A DNA stretch of 26,055 bases, from positions 1 to 26,055 of the IMG/VR virus record IMGVR_UViG_3300044546_000048. One strand, written 5' to 3'. This stretch comes from a virus. The notes beneath the pieces were generated by a model that worked only from the letters and a program-made list of their open reading frames with translations, searched no databases and had not been told where the DNA came from. The translations under genes and the position numbers were made by a program. Position 1 is the stretch's first letter. Every line of letters starts with the position of its first letter. Of the stretch, positions 15,880-21,245 are shown piece after piece.

Positions 15880-15886
15880 AAATTTT
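15867..15886. repeat. 20-bp perfect AT-rich palindrome
   Basis: AAAATTTTTGC followed by AAAAATTTT is a perfect 20-bp palindrome with A- and T-tracts, likely intrinsically bent. It sits just upstream of the late operon and overlaps the candidate late -35 box, so it could be a regulator site or a bent DNA element. Confidence 0.8.
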
Positions 15887-16082
15887 TTGGGGTAAGGGTT
15901 TTTACTTAGGCCGGGGGGTGTTCCCTGTATGGCGATTTTTAGCCGAGTCCGCCCAATTTTTAAATTGCAAGATCGTTTGAGCAGATTAGTGTGTAGGGTA
16001 TTTCTAGGATTCCTTCTCCCCTCTTGTTGGGGTGGCACTCCGGTGGGTCACGGGTTTTGAGCTTTTTTTATCCCCTAGCACC
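15887..16082. other. Noncoding control region between late and early operons
   Basis: No gene is supported here. The stretch holds a G-run near 15911, a short palindrome CAATTT-TT-AAATTG (15954-15967) and a CCCC/GGGG hairpin (16018-16032). A packaging (cos or pac) site could lie here because the small terminase is adjacent, but no diagnostic signal is visible. Confidence 0.5.
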
Positions 16083-16093
16083 TAACAATGTTA
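16083..16093. repeat. 11-bp operator-like palindrome, copy 1 (upstream of early promoter)
   Basis: TAACAATGTTA, exact. It lies 23 bases upstream of the -35 box of the first early promoter, where a bound protein could touch RNA polymerase. Confidence 0.85.
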
Positions 16094-16116
16094 TGTAATT
16101 ATTGTTCACGCTATCC

Positions 16117-16145
16117 TTGATTTTCCCATTATTTTATGGTATAAT
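16117..16145 (+). promoter_or_regulatory. Early promoter P1
   Basis: TTGATT (16117-16122), 17-base spacer, TATAAT (16140-16145), the last preceded by TATGG as in the other two early promoters (TGTGG). It drives the single gene at 16225. It is flanked by copies 1 and 2 of the 11-bp palindrome. Confidence 0.8.
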
Positions 16146-16151
16146 ATACTC

Positions 16152-16174
16152 ATGCAAACAGATAATGATTGCAT
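16152..16174 (+). promoter_or_regulatory. 5'-terminal leader hairpin with GATAA loop, leader 1
   Basis: ATGCAA (16152-16157) pairs with TTGCAT (16169-16174); the loop contains CAGATAATG. The stem begins at the expected transcription start, seven bases past the -10. The same arrangement occurs at the two other early promoters. Confidence 0.55.
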
Positions 16175-16194
16175 CTCGGTTAGGCGGGTTTACC

Positions 16195-16205
16195 TAACAT
16201 TGTTA
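16195..16205. repeat. 11-bp palindrome, copy 2 (leader of first early gene)
   Basis: TAACATTGTTA, exact, preceded by CC. It is in the 5' leader, ending 19 bases before the ATG at 16225, between the -10 box and the gene, a position suited to repression or roadblocking. Confidence 0.85.
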
Positions 16206-16224
16206 GATTATCAGAGGTTACATC

Positions 16225-16719
16225 ATGAATCAAGTTACAGTTACTCAAGTGTCCACAGTCAACGATATCGCTGTGTTGCGTCAATCAGTCGCTGACGCTG
16301 TTGTTCGGGCTTATGGCGCTGAACGTGAGTATGCCCATGCATTGTGCAACACCTTGCCAGCCGAATGGTATCTTGTCGAACACAATGACAAGGGCGAAGC
16401 CGCCAAGCCTGTGCACGCTGAGAAAAAAGCATTGTTCGCGGTGCTCAATGCCGCCAAGCATAGTAACCCGTCAACGGTCTGGGCGCGTGTTCGTAAGTAT
16501 GCACAAGAGCACATCGAGGGCGCACCTACTAGCGAAGCCACTACAGATGACGTGGCAAGCCGCACACCCCGCACGTTGACCCTGCGCTTGATTGAGGAAT
16601 TGAGCACCTTGCACAAGGCTTGCACCAAAGCCGAAAGTCTGACAGACAAGGAACGCGACGCGCACACCTACATTGTCAGCGCATTGTCAGCGATGGGCGT
16701 GGACGTCAACACCATCTAA
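16225..16719 (+). CDS. First early gene, conserved-looking phage protein of unknown function (164 aa)
   Basis: A GAGG site precedes the ATG. The N-terminal half includes VLRQSVADAVVRAYGAERE, AEWYLVEHNDKGEAAKPV and the segment SNPSTVWARVRKYAQEH (about residues 80-96), a helix with basic residues; the C-terminal half is helical (TLTLRLIEELSTLHKACTK, later HTYIVSALSAMGVDVNTI). I recall similar proteins at the head of early regions in aquatic phages, without known function. It has its own promoter, leader hairpin and terminator and is flanked by three copies of the 11-bp palindrome. An autoregulated DNA-binding protein that recognises that palindrome is a reasonable but unproven idea. Confidence 0.85.
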   Translation: MNQVTVTQVSTVNDIAVLRQSVADAVVRAYGAEREYAHALCNTLPAEWYLVEHNDKGEAAKPVHAEKKALFAVLNAAKHSNPSTVWARVRKYAQEHIEGAPTSEATTDDVASRTPRTLTLRLIEELSTLHKACTKAESLTDKERDAHTYIVSALSAMGVDVNTI

Positions 16720-16726
16720 ACTACCG

Positions 16727-16744
16727 GGAGGGCGCAAGCCCTCC
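16727..16744 (+). terminator. GCAA-loop hairpin preceding the terminator
   Basis: GGAGGGC-GCAA-GCCCTCC is a perfect 7-bp stem with a GNRA tetraloop, eight bases after the stop of the 16225 gene. It lacks a T run and probably protects the 3' end or assists the terminator that follows. Confidence 0.65.
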
Positions 16745-16752
16745 ACCATCCC

Positions 16753-16777
16753 AAGCCCCGCTAGTCGGGGCTTTTTT
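16753..16777 (+). terminator. Strong intrinsic terminator of the first early transcript
   Basis: AAGCCCCG (16753-16760) pairs with CGGGGCTT (16766-16773) around CTAGT and leads into a run of six T. It makes the 16225 gene monocistronic. Confidence 0.92.
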
Positions 16778-16793
16778 GCGTCCGCCTCTGGCC

Positions 16794-16804
16794 TAACATT
16801 GTTA
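16794..16804. repeat. 11-bp palindrome, copy 3 (17-bp extended)
   Basis: TAACATTGTTA inside GCCTAACATTGTTAGGC, the longest symmetric version (17 bp). It lies just after the terminator of the first early gene. Confidence 0.85.
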
Positions 16805-16812
16805 GGCTTGAC

Positions 16813-16836
16813 TGATATGCTGTGAACAGCATATCA
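16813..16836. repeat. 24-bp palindrome with 11-bp perfect arms
   Basis: TGATATGCTGT (16813-16823), centre GA, ACAGCATATCA (16826-16836). The arms are perfect. Only a short T run follows, so it is a poor terminator; a dimer-binding operator or cruciform is more likely. It is unrelated in sequence to the 11-bp palindrome next to it. Confidence 0.85.
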
Positions 16837-16866
16837 CTAGATTTTGGGTTTGTCAAGGGTTTTTTT

Positions 16867-16898
16867 CTATGCCAGTTCTCAGGTCGGCGGTAGCCAGC
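16867..16898. repeat. 32-bp direct repeat, copy A
   Basis: CTATGCCAGTTCTCAGG and following bases through 16898 recur at 16987-17018 with a single difference (G/A at the fifth base). The copies are exactly 120 bp apart, and each is followed four bases later by a version of the 11-bp palindrome (16903, 17023). Confidence 0.9.
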
Positions 16899-16902
16899 GG
16901 CC

Positions 16903-16913
16903 TCACAATGTTA
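16903..16913. repeat. 11-bp palindrome, one-mismatch copy
   Basis: TCACAATGTTA differs from the consensus at one base. It follows direct-repeat copy A at the same distance as the exact copy follows copy B, so it is likely a decayed member. Confidence 0.6.
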
Positions 16914-16986
16914 GTACCTGCGTATCGGTTTGGCTTGGCCTACGTATTATCCTCAGTACACATTAGGTTTGGTTAAGACTACTTTG

Positions 16987-17018
16987 CTATACCAGTTCTC
17001 AGGTCGGCGGTAGCCAGC
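16987..17018. repeat. 32-bp direct repeat, copy B
   Basis: Same unit as 16867-16898 with one difference; followed by palindrome copy 4 at 17023. The 120-bp period suggests duplication of a larger segment whose intervening sequence has since diverged, or paired binding sites. Confidence 0.9.
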
Positions 17019-17022
17019 AAGC

Positions 17023-17033
17023 TAACAATGTTA
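17023..17033. repeat. 11-bp palindrome, copy 4
   Basis: TAACAATGTTA, exact, attached to direct-repeat copy B and directly before the cluster of GTTACG motifs. Confidence 0.85.
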
Positions 17034-17102
17034 TGTTTTTTTCAATGTTACGGGCTAATGTTACGTGCGTAACGCCCCGCAACCCGCATGAAACCTAGAT
17101 TG

Positions 17103-17113
17103 TTACAATGTTA
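17103..17113. repeat. 11-bp palindrome, second one-mismatch copy
   Basis: TTACAATGTTA, one base from consensus, overlapping a GTTACG motif. It may reflect chance overlap of the two motif types. Confidence 0.4.
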
Positions 17114-17460
17114 CGCGTTTTTCGGAAAGGGGTGCAGGTTGCCAGAAAGTTTTGAGAAGCAAAGCAAGACAGCAAGCGCATTTCATACCACGCAAACATT
17201 TTTGGACGCCATTCATTCATTCTTAAAAATCACATAACATTATAACAATACATAAAAAAACACCCCTCCACAGAGGAGAACACCGCGTTACGTTTCACGT
17301 TACGTTTACCCCCATTTCCGTTACATTTCCCCTTTTTTCATAACGCACCACACATTGCTTTCATAACACCCGCCCAACCCCCACCAAACCACCTACCATA
17401 ATAACCCTACTGCTGACCCCACTTAAAATATAACATAACTTTATAACATTGCCCCATATC

Positions 17461-17515
17461 TTTAGTCTCACCCCAGACTAAATCACTTGACAGAAGCGTA
17501 ACTTTGTGGTATAAT
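17461..17515 (+). promoter_or_regulatory. Early promoter P2 with upstream inverted repeat
   Basis: TTGACA (17487-17492), 17-base spacer, TATAAT (17510-17515): a consensus-grade sigma70 promoter. Just upstream, TTTAGTCT (17461-17468) and AGACTAAA (17475-17482) form a perfect 8-bp inverted repeat, well placed for an activator or repressor. The whole 55-base unit recurs at 19797-19851 with three differences. It drives the operon starting at 17609. Confidence 0.9.
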
Positions 17516-17520
17516 AAAGG

Positions 17521-17556
17521 TTGAACGCAGATAATGCGAGGGCGCACTACGTTCAA
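17521..17556 (+). promoter_or_regulatory. 5'-terminal leader hairpin with GATAA, leader 2
   Basis: TTGAACG (17521-17527) pairs with CGTTCAA (17550-17556); inside are CAGATAATG and a nested TGCG-AGGG-CGCA stem (17535-17546). The stem starts six bases past the -10, at the expected RNA 5' end. It shares CAGATAATG with leader 1. Confidence 0.6.
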
Positions 17557-17568
17557 TCCCAAACCGCC

Positions 17569-17579
17569 TAACAATGTTA
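17569..17579. repeat. 11-bp palindrome, copy 5 (leader of P2 operon)
   Basis: TAACAATGTTA within the 15-bp version CCTAACAATGTTAGG. It is in the 5' leader, 29 bases before the ATG at 17609, downstream of the leader hairpin. Confidence 0.88.
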
Positions 17580-17608
17580 GGTACATCAGCAAATCAGAAA
17601 GGTTAGAT

Positions 17609-17833
17609 ATGTCAGACTGGAGAGAGTGCCGTGATTGCGGCGATGACGTTCACATTGAACGCTGGAACCTAGGCTACCGACACTGCTTATTCTGCGGTGA
17701 AGAAGCCGCCCGTGTTGAGCGCATGTCTTGGTGCGTAGTCCAAGAATACGGCAAGGGTAACTACCAATTCGTAACCACTGCTAGCGCACCCACAACCCTC
17801 AAGCAGACTAATCAGAAGGAGTTACGCACATGA
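17609..17833 (+). CDS. Small zinc-ribbon protein (74 aa)
   Basis: Start at 17609 (MSDWRECRDCGDDVHIERW) follows AAAGG; an ATG at 17534 would put the leader hairpin and palindrome inside the gene and is rejected. Cysteines in CRDCGDD (residues 7-13) and CLFCGEE are spaced as a zinc ribbon. The remainder (RMSWCVVQEYGKGNYQFVT) is short and unremarkable. It is the first gene of the P2 operon and ends in an ATGA overlap with the next. Early phage zinc ribbons often act on host transcription, but no partner can be named. Confidence 0.75.
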   Translation: MSDWRECRDCGDDVHIERWNLGYRHCLFCGEEAARVERMSWCVVQEYGKGNYQFVTTASAPTTLKQTNQKELRT

Positions 17834-17916
17834 CACGCTGGGAAAAGTTCGAGCGGATTGTGTTCCTTGCTTGCCTCATCGTGGTGGCACTGGACGTTTA
17901 TTACTGGAGGCCCTAA
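17830..17916 (+). CDS. Tiny membrane peptide (28 aa)
   Basis: The frame MTRWEKFERIVFLACLIVV followed by ALDVYYWRP has one hydrophobic helix (IVFLACLIVVAL) with a basic N-terminal flank. It overlaps the zinc-ribbon gene by four bases (ATGA), and its stop TAA is the first three bases of palindrome copy 6, whose ATG starts the next gene. The gene-to-gene fit and clear membrane segment argue it is real despite its size. Possibly an inner-membrane early peptide. Confidence 0.6.
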   Translation: MTRWEKFERIVFLACLIVVALDVYYWRP

Positions 17917-17924
17917 CAATGTTA
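17914..17924. repeat. 11-bp palindrome, copy 6, forming a stop-start junction
   Basis: TAACAATGTTA: the first three bases are the stop of the 28-aa gene and bases 6-8 are the start codon of the next gene. GGAGG lies just upstream as its ribosome binding site. Confidence 0.9.
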
Positions 17925-18269
17925 GCAAGCACTATTGAACCGACAAGCTGGTTTTTTGGGTTGAACAAACCTAAGACACGTATGTTCATGCGCAAGTGGG
18001 ATGGCATACGCAAGAACGTGCGACACATGGAGGAGTCACTACTCCTGCTGATGAACAACCCAGAGACTACGCCCGAGCAATTGGTTTTAGCTAGCAAGCT
18101 ATACACAAGCGTAACGCAACAACTGCACGACCATGCCCAGATTATTGACACGTTCATTTATCACGGGCACAAACTCATGCATATGAAAAGCTGTCCAACC
18201 TACCGCACAGGTAACGAAGACCTATGCGAGTGCAAGGATTGGCAAATGGAGCCTAACAATGTTATCTAA
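17919..18269 (+). CDS. Early protein of unknown function (116 aa)
   Basis: Start is the ATG inside palindrome copy 6 (MLASTIEPTSWFFGLNKPK) with GGAGG eight bases upstream; a longer frame from 17871 overlaps the membrane peptide. The middle is helical (MRKWDGIRKNVRHMEESLL, then QLVLASKLYTSVTQQLHDH). Near the C terminus His and Cys residues cluster (HGHKLMHMKSCPTY, then DLCECKDW), perhaps a metal site. The last residues PNNVI are encoded by palindrome copy 7. No family recognised. Confidence 0.72.
   Translation: MLASTIEPTSWFFGLNKPKTRMFMRKWDGIRKNVRHMEESLLLLMNNPETTPEQLVLASKLYTSVTQQLHDHAQIIDTFIYHGHKLMHMKSCPTYRTGNEDLCECKDWQMEPNNVI
18254..18264. repeat. 11-bp palindrome, copy 7, containing a start codon
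   Basis: TAACAATGTTA encodes NNV near the end of the 116-aa protein and supplies the ATG (18259) of the next gene in another frame. GGAG lies upstream. Confidence 0.88.
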
Positions 18270-18432
18270 ATTCTTGCTCACCGGATGGAGCAACCGATTC
18301 GGCTATTGGGTAACCGAGGTGATCGAGGCCAAGGACGCAACCCTTGCCCGTGAACGCTTCACAACCAAGTACCCAACGCTGAAGAACACAAGAGCCCTGC
18401 GCCTACGCGCACCCGCCGAGATGATGGAATAA
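18259..18432 (+). CDS. Small basic early protein (57 aa)
   Basis: The frame MLSKFLLTGWSNRFGYWVT, then ARERFTTKYPTLKNTRALR, ends PAEMME. Its start is the ATG inside palindrome copy 7, so it overlaps the gene before by 11 bases. The content (aromatic N-terminal part, Arg-rich middle) recalls small phage proteins with an 'ARERF..KYP..KN.RALR' segment, but I cannot name a family. No membrane segment. Confidence 0.65.
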   Translation: MLSKFLLTGWSNRFGYWVTEVIEAKDATLARERFTTKYPTLKNTRALRLRAPAEMME

Positions 18433-18449
18433 CTAACCAAGGAACCGAA

Positions 18450-19538
18450 ATGTCATTCAATTCAACAAACAGAATACCGTACCTGCCCGGCTATACGGAA
18501 GCCAAGCACCTGCACGACAGGGTTAAACCCATCCGAGGGCACACACCCGAACTGCGCCCACTTGCTGCCCGCCGAGACAAACAGATGTCCATACGCGAGA
18601 ACCCAGAGGGACACATCGAGTGTGTCCTGTACGAGACCCCTGTTGTTACGTTTAGGCAAGATGGGGTAGTCACTGTCACTCCTGGCAAATGGCCGAGCGC
18701 ATACACAAGTTCGTTCATCGAAAACGTCCTGCCCTCAGTGCGGGTCAACCGAACACGGGACATTCTGATCGTGCGCTTGGGCGTGAAGAAGTACCCGCTG
18801 AAGCAAGGCATGAAGCTAGACCTCAAGAGAGCAGACACCAGCATTGTCCGGTGGGACGTGGTTGAGGCCGAGGGGGTCAAGGCATGGAGTCCCAGCCGAG
18901 CCAAGGCTAACAATGTTAGGTCTGCGTACAAAGAGATGCTTGCGTACCACAAGAACATGATTGCTCTGCTGTCTCAGGAAGCCGACAAGGTTGACAACCA
19001 CTACGGGGAGGTAGACCCAGACGAGCCGTTCGTAACGAAGAAGGTTGTTGTGCTGGACATGGAGGCGCTGAAGATTGCGCTTGGTACTAGGCGCGTAACC
19101 GACCAAGGATGGGGCAACAGCAAGGCGGCTGAGATAGAAGTGCTGGACATAGAGATGTTCCGCAGGATTGTGCACAAGCCAACGTGGGGTGGTAATGGCC
19201 ATGACCGAGTAGCCAAGTGGATGGAGTACAGGAACGAGGTGCTTGCACTGATGCGTGATGACCAGCCAGAAGAAACCAAGCATGCCAACTTTATGAAGGT
19301 GTCGATGGGGTTGCTGGTAAACAGGACAGGGTACGTAGCAACGCACCCGCACCACAACAGACAGACCGAGTTCCGACTCGCACGTTCGACTGCGTTAGAG
19401 GTGGTGAATGACTTCCTGACACTAGCGCATGCAGAGGACATGATGGAGTACAAGCAGTTGCCCGTAGGAAAGATACCGACTACCAACTATGCCGGTATGT
19501 TGTTCGATAACTTTAGAACTGAAGGAGAGAAAGCATGA
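18450..19538 (+). CDS. Early protein of unknown function (362 aa)
   Basis: The N-terminal part contains PYLPGYTEAKHLHDRVKPI, then a beta-rich region (GHIECVLYETPVVTFRQDG, VVTVTPGKWPSAYTSSF) that I associate with an uncharacterised phage family dealing with 'VLY.TPVVT...DG..T...G'. Residues from about 150 are mainly helical. An internal 11-bp palindrome (18908) encodes ANNVR. The C terminus overlaps the next gene by four bases (ATGA). It is the largest gene of the P2 operon and may act in DNA metabolism, but no catalytic motif is visible. Confidence 0.82.
   Translation: MSFNSTNRIPYLPGYTEAKHLHDRVKPIRGHTPELRPLAARRDKQMSIRENPEGHIECVLYETPVVTFRQDGVVTVTPGKWPSAYTSSFIENVLPSVRVNRTRDILIVRLGVKKYPLKQGMKLDLKRADTSIVRWDVVEAEGVKAWSPSRAKANNVRSAYKEMLAYHKNMIALLSQEADKVDNHYGEVDPDEPFVTKKVVVLDMEALKIALGTRRVTDQGWGNSKAAEIEVLDIEMFRRIVHKPTWGGNGHDRVAKWMEYRNEVLALMRDDQPEETKHANFMKVSMGLLVNRTGYVATHPHHNRQTEFRLARSTALEVVNDFLTLAHAEDMMEYKQLPVGKIPTTNYAGMLFDNFRTEGEKA
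18908..18918. repeat. 11-bp palindrome, copy 8 (inside a gene)
   Basis: TAACAATGTTA with flanking GG, read as xxT-AAC-AAT-GTT-A (Asn-Asn-Val) in the 362-aa gene. Confidence 0.85.
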
Positions 19539-19789
19539 AAGCAATGAACATTGGAGTGCCGACAGGCTATCGCGGGTGCATCATCGTGCCCGTCAATGAT
19601 GGGTTCGACGTGGTGGACAGAGCAAGCGGCAGGTGGATGCACGTGCCCAACCAGCGCACAGCCAAGTGGAACGCAACTGTGTGGACACGGCTACGTGATG
19701 AGTTCGACAGCCACACTCCGATCCCCCTAACAATGTTACCCACTGCGGTAGCAGAGCTAGTCACTAGGAAAACGGTGGTGATGAAGTGA
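19535..19789 (+). CDS. Small early protein of unknown function (84 aa)
   Basis: Begins MKAMNIGVPTGYRGCIIVP after a GAAGGAGAG site and overlaps the previous gene by four bases. The N-terminal half looks beta-rich (CIIVPVNDGFDVVDRASGR, then WMHVPNQRTAKWN) and the C-terminal half helical (LPTAVAELVTRKTVVMK). Palindrome copy 9 encodes LTML within it. It closes the P2 operon immediately before promoter P3; no terminator separates them, so read-through into the next operon is likely. Confidence 0.7.
   Translation: MKAMNIGVPTGYRGCIIVPVNDGFDVVDRASGRWMHVPNQRTAKWNATVWTRLRDEFDSHTPIPLTMLPTAVAELVTRKTVVMK
19728..19738. repeat. 11-bp palindrome, copy 9 (inside a gene)
   Basis: TAACAATGTTA read as xTA-ACA-ATG-TTA (Leu-Thr-Met-Leu), a different frame from copy 8. 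It lies about 60 bases upstream of the P3 inverted repeat. Confidence 0.85.
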
Positions 19790-19796
19790 GGGAGTA

Positions 19797-19851
19797 TTTA
19801 GTCTCACCCGAGACCAAATCACTTGACAGAAGCGTAACTTTGTGGTATACT
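19797..19851 (+). promoter_or_regulatory. Early promoter P3, duplicate of P2
   Basis: TTGACA (19823-19828), 17-base spacer, TATACT (19846-19851). Fifty-two of 55 bases match P2. The upstream inverted repeat is kept in altered form: GTCTC-ACCC-GAGAC (19801-19814) gains one pair and loses another compared with P2. It drives the AAA+/VWA operon. Confidence 0.9.
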
Positions 19852-19855
19852 ATAA

Positions 19856-19879
19856 GCTGATGTGGATAAACACGTCAGC
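19856..19879 (+). promoter_or_regulatory. 5'-terminal leader hairpin with GATAAA loop, leader 3
   Basis: GCTGATGTG (19856-19864) pairs with CACGTCAGC (19871-19879), nine pairs including one G-U, closing a six-base loop GATAAA. It starts five bases past the -10, at the expected RNA 5' end. Confidence 0.65.
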
Positions 19880-19890
19880 ACCAACCCGCC

Positions 19891-19901
19891 TAACAATGTT
19901 A
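19891..19901. repeat. 11-bp palindrome, copy 10 (leader of P3 operon)
   Basis: TAACAATGTTA within CCTAACAATGTTAGG, 23 bases before the ATG at 19925. Context (CCGCC before, then ATCAG and AGAAATGTCAGA) resembles leader 2, so promoter and leader appear to have been duplicated together. Confidence 0.88.
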
Positions 19902-19924
19902 GGCATCAATCAGAAGGATTAGAA

Positions 19925-20989
19925 ATGTCAGAAATCAAATTCGGTAAGAGCATCACGCTCAAGCAAGCGGCGACACTCATTCGCACCAACCCAACCACTC
20001 GGTTCCTGTTGCAGGGCGAGCCGGGCATCGGCAAGTCTTCATTGCTGGAGAGTATTGCGGCAGGACTCGGCTACGAGCATGCCTATATTGACGTACCCAA
20101 TATGGACTTGGGCGATATCGCAATGCCTGTGATCGACCACGACACCCGCACGACCCGCTACTATCCGAACGCTCGGTTCAAGATTCACGAAGGCAAGCCG
20201 CTGGTCATCATGCTCGATGAGTTCACCAAGGGTGCAGACCCAGTGAAGAACATGCTCCACCCCATGCTAGAGAAGGCTAACCCCCGACTCGGCGATATCC
20301 CGCTTACTAAAGACACCGTGGTGTTCTTGACTGGCAACTTGTCTACGGACGGCGTAGGTGACAACCTGAAAGCGCACAGCCGTAATCGACTGGTTCCGGT
20401 GACGATCAGCAAGCCTGATGCAGATCAGTGGATTGAGTGGGCTATCAACAAAGGCATTGAGCCAGAGGTGATTGCGTGGGTGAATCGGTTCCCTCATGCG
20501 ATGGCAAGCTATACGGACGCAGGTCAAGGTGACAACCCGTACATCTACAACCCGAAGCAATCGCAGAAAGCGTTTGTGTCTCCACGTTCGCTAGAAACTG
20601 CATCTAACATTGTTAGGACACGCAAGGACAACGACCCAGACACAGTGATCGCGGCGTTGACAGGTGCTATCGGTGAGTCAGCCGCCCGTGACATGCAAGC
20701 GTACATCGAGTTCTCCGACCAGCTACCCACATGGGAGGCAACGGTGTCACATCCGAAAACAACGAACATCCCTACGTCAGCAGGTGCATGTGCAATCGTG
20801 GTGTTCGGCGCTATCGCTCGGGTGGACAAGACAACTATCGGGCCGTTCATGGAGTATCTGGACAGGTTCGATGCAGAGTGGCAAGCAGTGTTCGCTATCA
20901 ACATTGCCAAGACACCAAGCAAGCAGGGCATTGCGTTCAGTTGCAAAGCCTTCTCGGATTGGGTTGCACGTAACCACGACTTGCTCTGA
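19925..20989 (+). CDS. MoxR/CobS-type AAA+ ATPase (354 aa)
   Basis: Counting from MSEIKFGKSITLKQ, Walker A is GEPGIGKS (31-38), Walker B VIMLDEF (94-100), a sensor-1-like asparagine lies in FLTGN (134-138) and a likely arginine finger in HSRNR (151-155). The order and the 'FLLQGEPGIGKSSLLESIA' opening are typical of MoxR/CobS-like ATPases, which usually remodel proteins with a VWA-domain partner; such a partner is encoded two genes downstream. An upstream GTG (19862) would put the leader hairpin inside the gene and is rejected; AGAAGGA precedes the chosen ATG. An 11-bp palindrome at 20605 encodes SNIV. All ATPase residues are intact. Confidence 0.9.
   Translation: MSEIKFGKSITLKQAATLIRTNPTTRFLLQGEPGIGKSSLLESIAAGLGYEHAYIDVPNMDLGDIAMPVIDHDTRTTRYYPNARFKIHEGKPLVIMLDEFTKGADPVKNMLHPMLEKANPRLGDIPLTKDTVVFLTGNLSTDGVGDNLKAHSRNRLVPVTISKPDADQWIEWAINKGIEPEVIAWVNRFPHAMASYTDAGQGDNPYIYNPKQSQKAFVSPRSLETASNIVRTRKDNDPDTVIAALTGAIGESAARDMQAYIEFSDQLPTWEATVSHPKTTNIPTSAGACAIVVFGAIARVDKTTIGPFMEYLDRFDAEWQAVFAINIAKTPSKQGIAFSCKAFSDWVARNHDLL
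20605..20615. repeat. 11-bp palindrome, copy 11 (inside AAA+ gene)
   Basis: TAACATTGTTA, reverse orientation, flanked by GG, read as xxT-AAC-ATT-GTT-A (Asn-Ile-Val). Confidence 0.85.
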
Positions 20990-20996
20990 GGTGACC

Positions 20997-21245
20997 GTGC
21001 CTAGCAAGTACGCATTCGTGCGTAGGCAGACAACACACGACCTTGTGCAAGCCGACAAGATTTTGTTGGCGTTGCGTACAGCGGGGCAACCCTACTACAC
21101 AGGCAAGTACGAGCTAGTGGACGTAGGGGACTACACCGCACTGCGTGGGTCTAACTACGAAGCGATCTCAGTGCACGACACATTCGAGGAGGCGAAGATG
21201 TTCGCCGACATGATTAACAAACAACGAGAGATAGAAGGAGTCTAA
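20997..21245 (+). CDS. Small protein between the ATPase and the VWA gene (82 aa)
   Basis: A GTG at 20997 (reading (M)PSKYAFVRRQTTHDLVQ) with GAGG five bases upstream is the best start; another GTG lies six bases before. No ATG is available near the 5' end. The protein has a helical first half (ADKILLALRTAGQPYYTG) and an acidic C terminus (TFEEAKMFADMINKQ, then REIEGV). Its stop TAA is the beginning of palindrome copy 12. Lying between ATPase and VWA genes, it may be an adaptor of that pair. No family recognised. Confidence 0.7.
   Translation: MPSKYAFVRRQTTHDLVQADKILLALRTAGQPYYTGKYELVDVGDYTALRGSNYEAISVHDTFEEAKMFADMINKQREIEGV

Larger units (their letters stand above)
16778..17486. other. Repeat-rich noncoding region, candidate replication origin or control region
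   Basis: No convincing gene lies in this 0.7-kb stretch. It holds, in order: palindrome copy 3, a 24-bp palindrome, two copies of a 32-bp direct repeat, several GTTACG motifs (17047, 17060, 17068 reversed, 17110, 17287, 17299) and a G-depleted tract (17221-17460: 81 C, 16 G by hand count). Clustered iteron-like motifs plus strand asymmetry resemble phage and plasmid origins. No replication protein is in the window, so this is inference. Confidence 0.5.

Noticed and set aside
16813-16836. LexA (SOS) box
   Set aside because: The central CTG and CAG are only four bases apart, not the ten of the classical box.
16867-17018. Two 32-bp repeats as a minimal CRISPR array
   Set aside because: Only two copies, 88-base spacing, no leader or Cas genes, and the repeat is linked to the 11-bp palindrome.
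17534-17608. Upstream start for the zinc-ribbon gene
   Set aside because: It would place the 5' hairpin and 11-bp palindrome inside the coding region and lacks a ribosome binding site; the ATG at 17609 has one.
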